In this document: piece after piece, positions 63,915-64,000 of the stretch
How positions within the stretch are numbered: the stretch's first letter is position 1
Layout: each line of letters opens with the position of its first letter
Assembly (NCBI RefSeq): GCF_001270745.1
Contig: NZ_LFXL01000036.1
Coordinates: forward strand, 37,348-101,347
Reading direction: 5' to 3'
Source of the DNA: Jiangella muralis
Lineage (GTDB): Bacteria > Actinomycetota > Actinomycetes > Jiangellales > Jiangellaceae
Length of the DNA stretch: 64,000 nt
Notes under the pieces: generated by a model
What the model was told of the DNA's origin: nothing
Databases searched by the model: none
The model's input: only the letters and a program-made list of their open reading frames with translations
Made by a program: the position numbers and the translations under genes

Positions 63915-64000
63915 AGGGCGCAGCGTACGACGACCTTTAGCCTCGGGGTTTCACGTCTGCCGGGGTGGTGTGTGGCGTGTGATGCACGGAAGTGCCTGTT

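Overview
The window is 64 kb of very GC-rich DNA with dense, GC3-biased genes, many GTG starts, F420-type and SnoaL-tailed ECF proteins, an Rpf, a protein O-mannosyltransferase and a yybP-ykoY riboswitch. These traits point to a filamentous or related actinomycete. The chromosomal order pmt-rsmI ... metG-tatD-rpf-ksgA-ispE is the one known from mycobacteria and streptomycetes. I cannot fix the genus from sequence alone; a Jiangella-like organism would fit.

Layout. 1-9.5 kb: the 3' end of a SNF2 helicase faces a four-gene minus-strand operon, jetABCD. It encodes an SMC-type anti-plasmid (Wadjet) complex of the DUF2397/DUF2398/SMC/DUF2399 kind. 9.5-18.4 kb: redox enzymes, three ECF sigma factors with SnoaL-like tails, an unknown gene under a perfect LexA box, and small membrane proteins. 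18.5-24 kb: a secreted GDPD, two MFS exporters, an ArsR-SRPBCC pair, and a GDT1-type manganese exporter behind a Mn riboswitch. 24-26.5 kb: pmt and rsmI. 26.5-41.4 kb is an accessory-looking block between rsmI and metG. It holds BlaI-M56 divergent from cydAB with twin BlaI operators, a Na+/H+ antiporter, a PRC-barrel protein, a LigD-type polymerase, a sulfatase, a double-MerR regulator divergent from a UvrA paralogue, and an AbiEi-like protein. 41.5-52 kb: the housekeeping run metG, tatD, rpf, ksgA, ispE and an ABC-F protein, with a few regulators. 52-54.2 kb: a transferred-looking phosphotransferase and a decayed IS5-type transposase. 54.2-64 kb: an M23 peptidase, a B12-binding protein, a large secreted glycosidase/phosphoesterase, sucCD, TetR plus a reductase, and kynU.

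Themes. Two families of long dispersed hairpins occur twice each (41.5 and 54.1 kb; 48.0 and 61.4 kb). At least a dozen genes have a TANNNT -10 box only 6-8 nt before the start codon, which predicts leaderless mRNAs. DNA maintenance and defence functions recur: Wadjet, a UvrA paralogue, a LigD polymerase and an SOS-box gene. The best candidates for undescribed biology are the LexA-controlled 142-residue protein, the BlaI-cyd operator pair, the double-MerR/UvrA pair and the two hairpin families. No CRISPR array, rRNA or tRNA was recognised.
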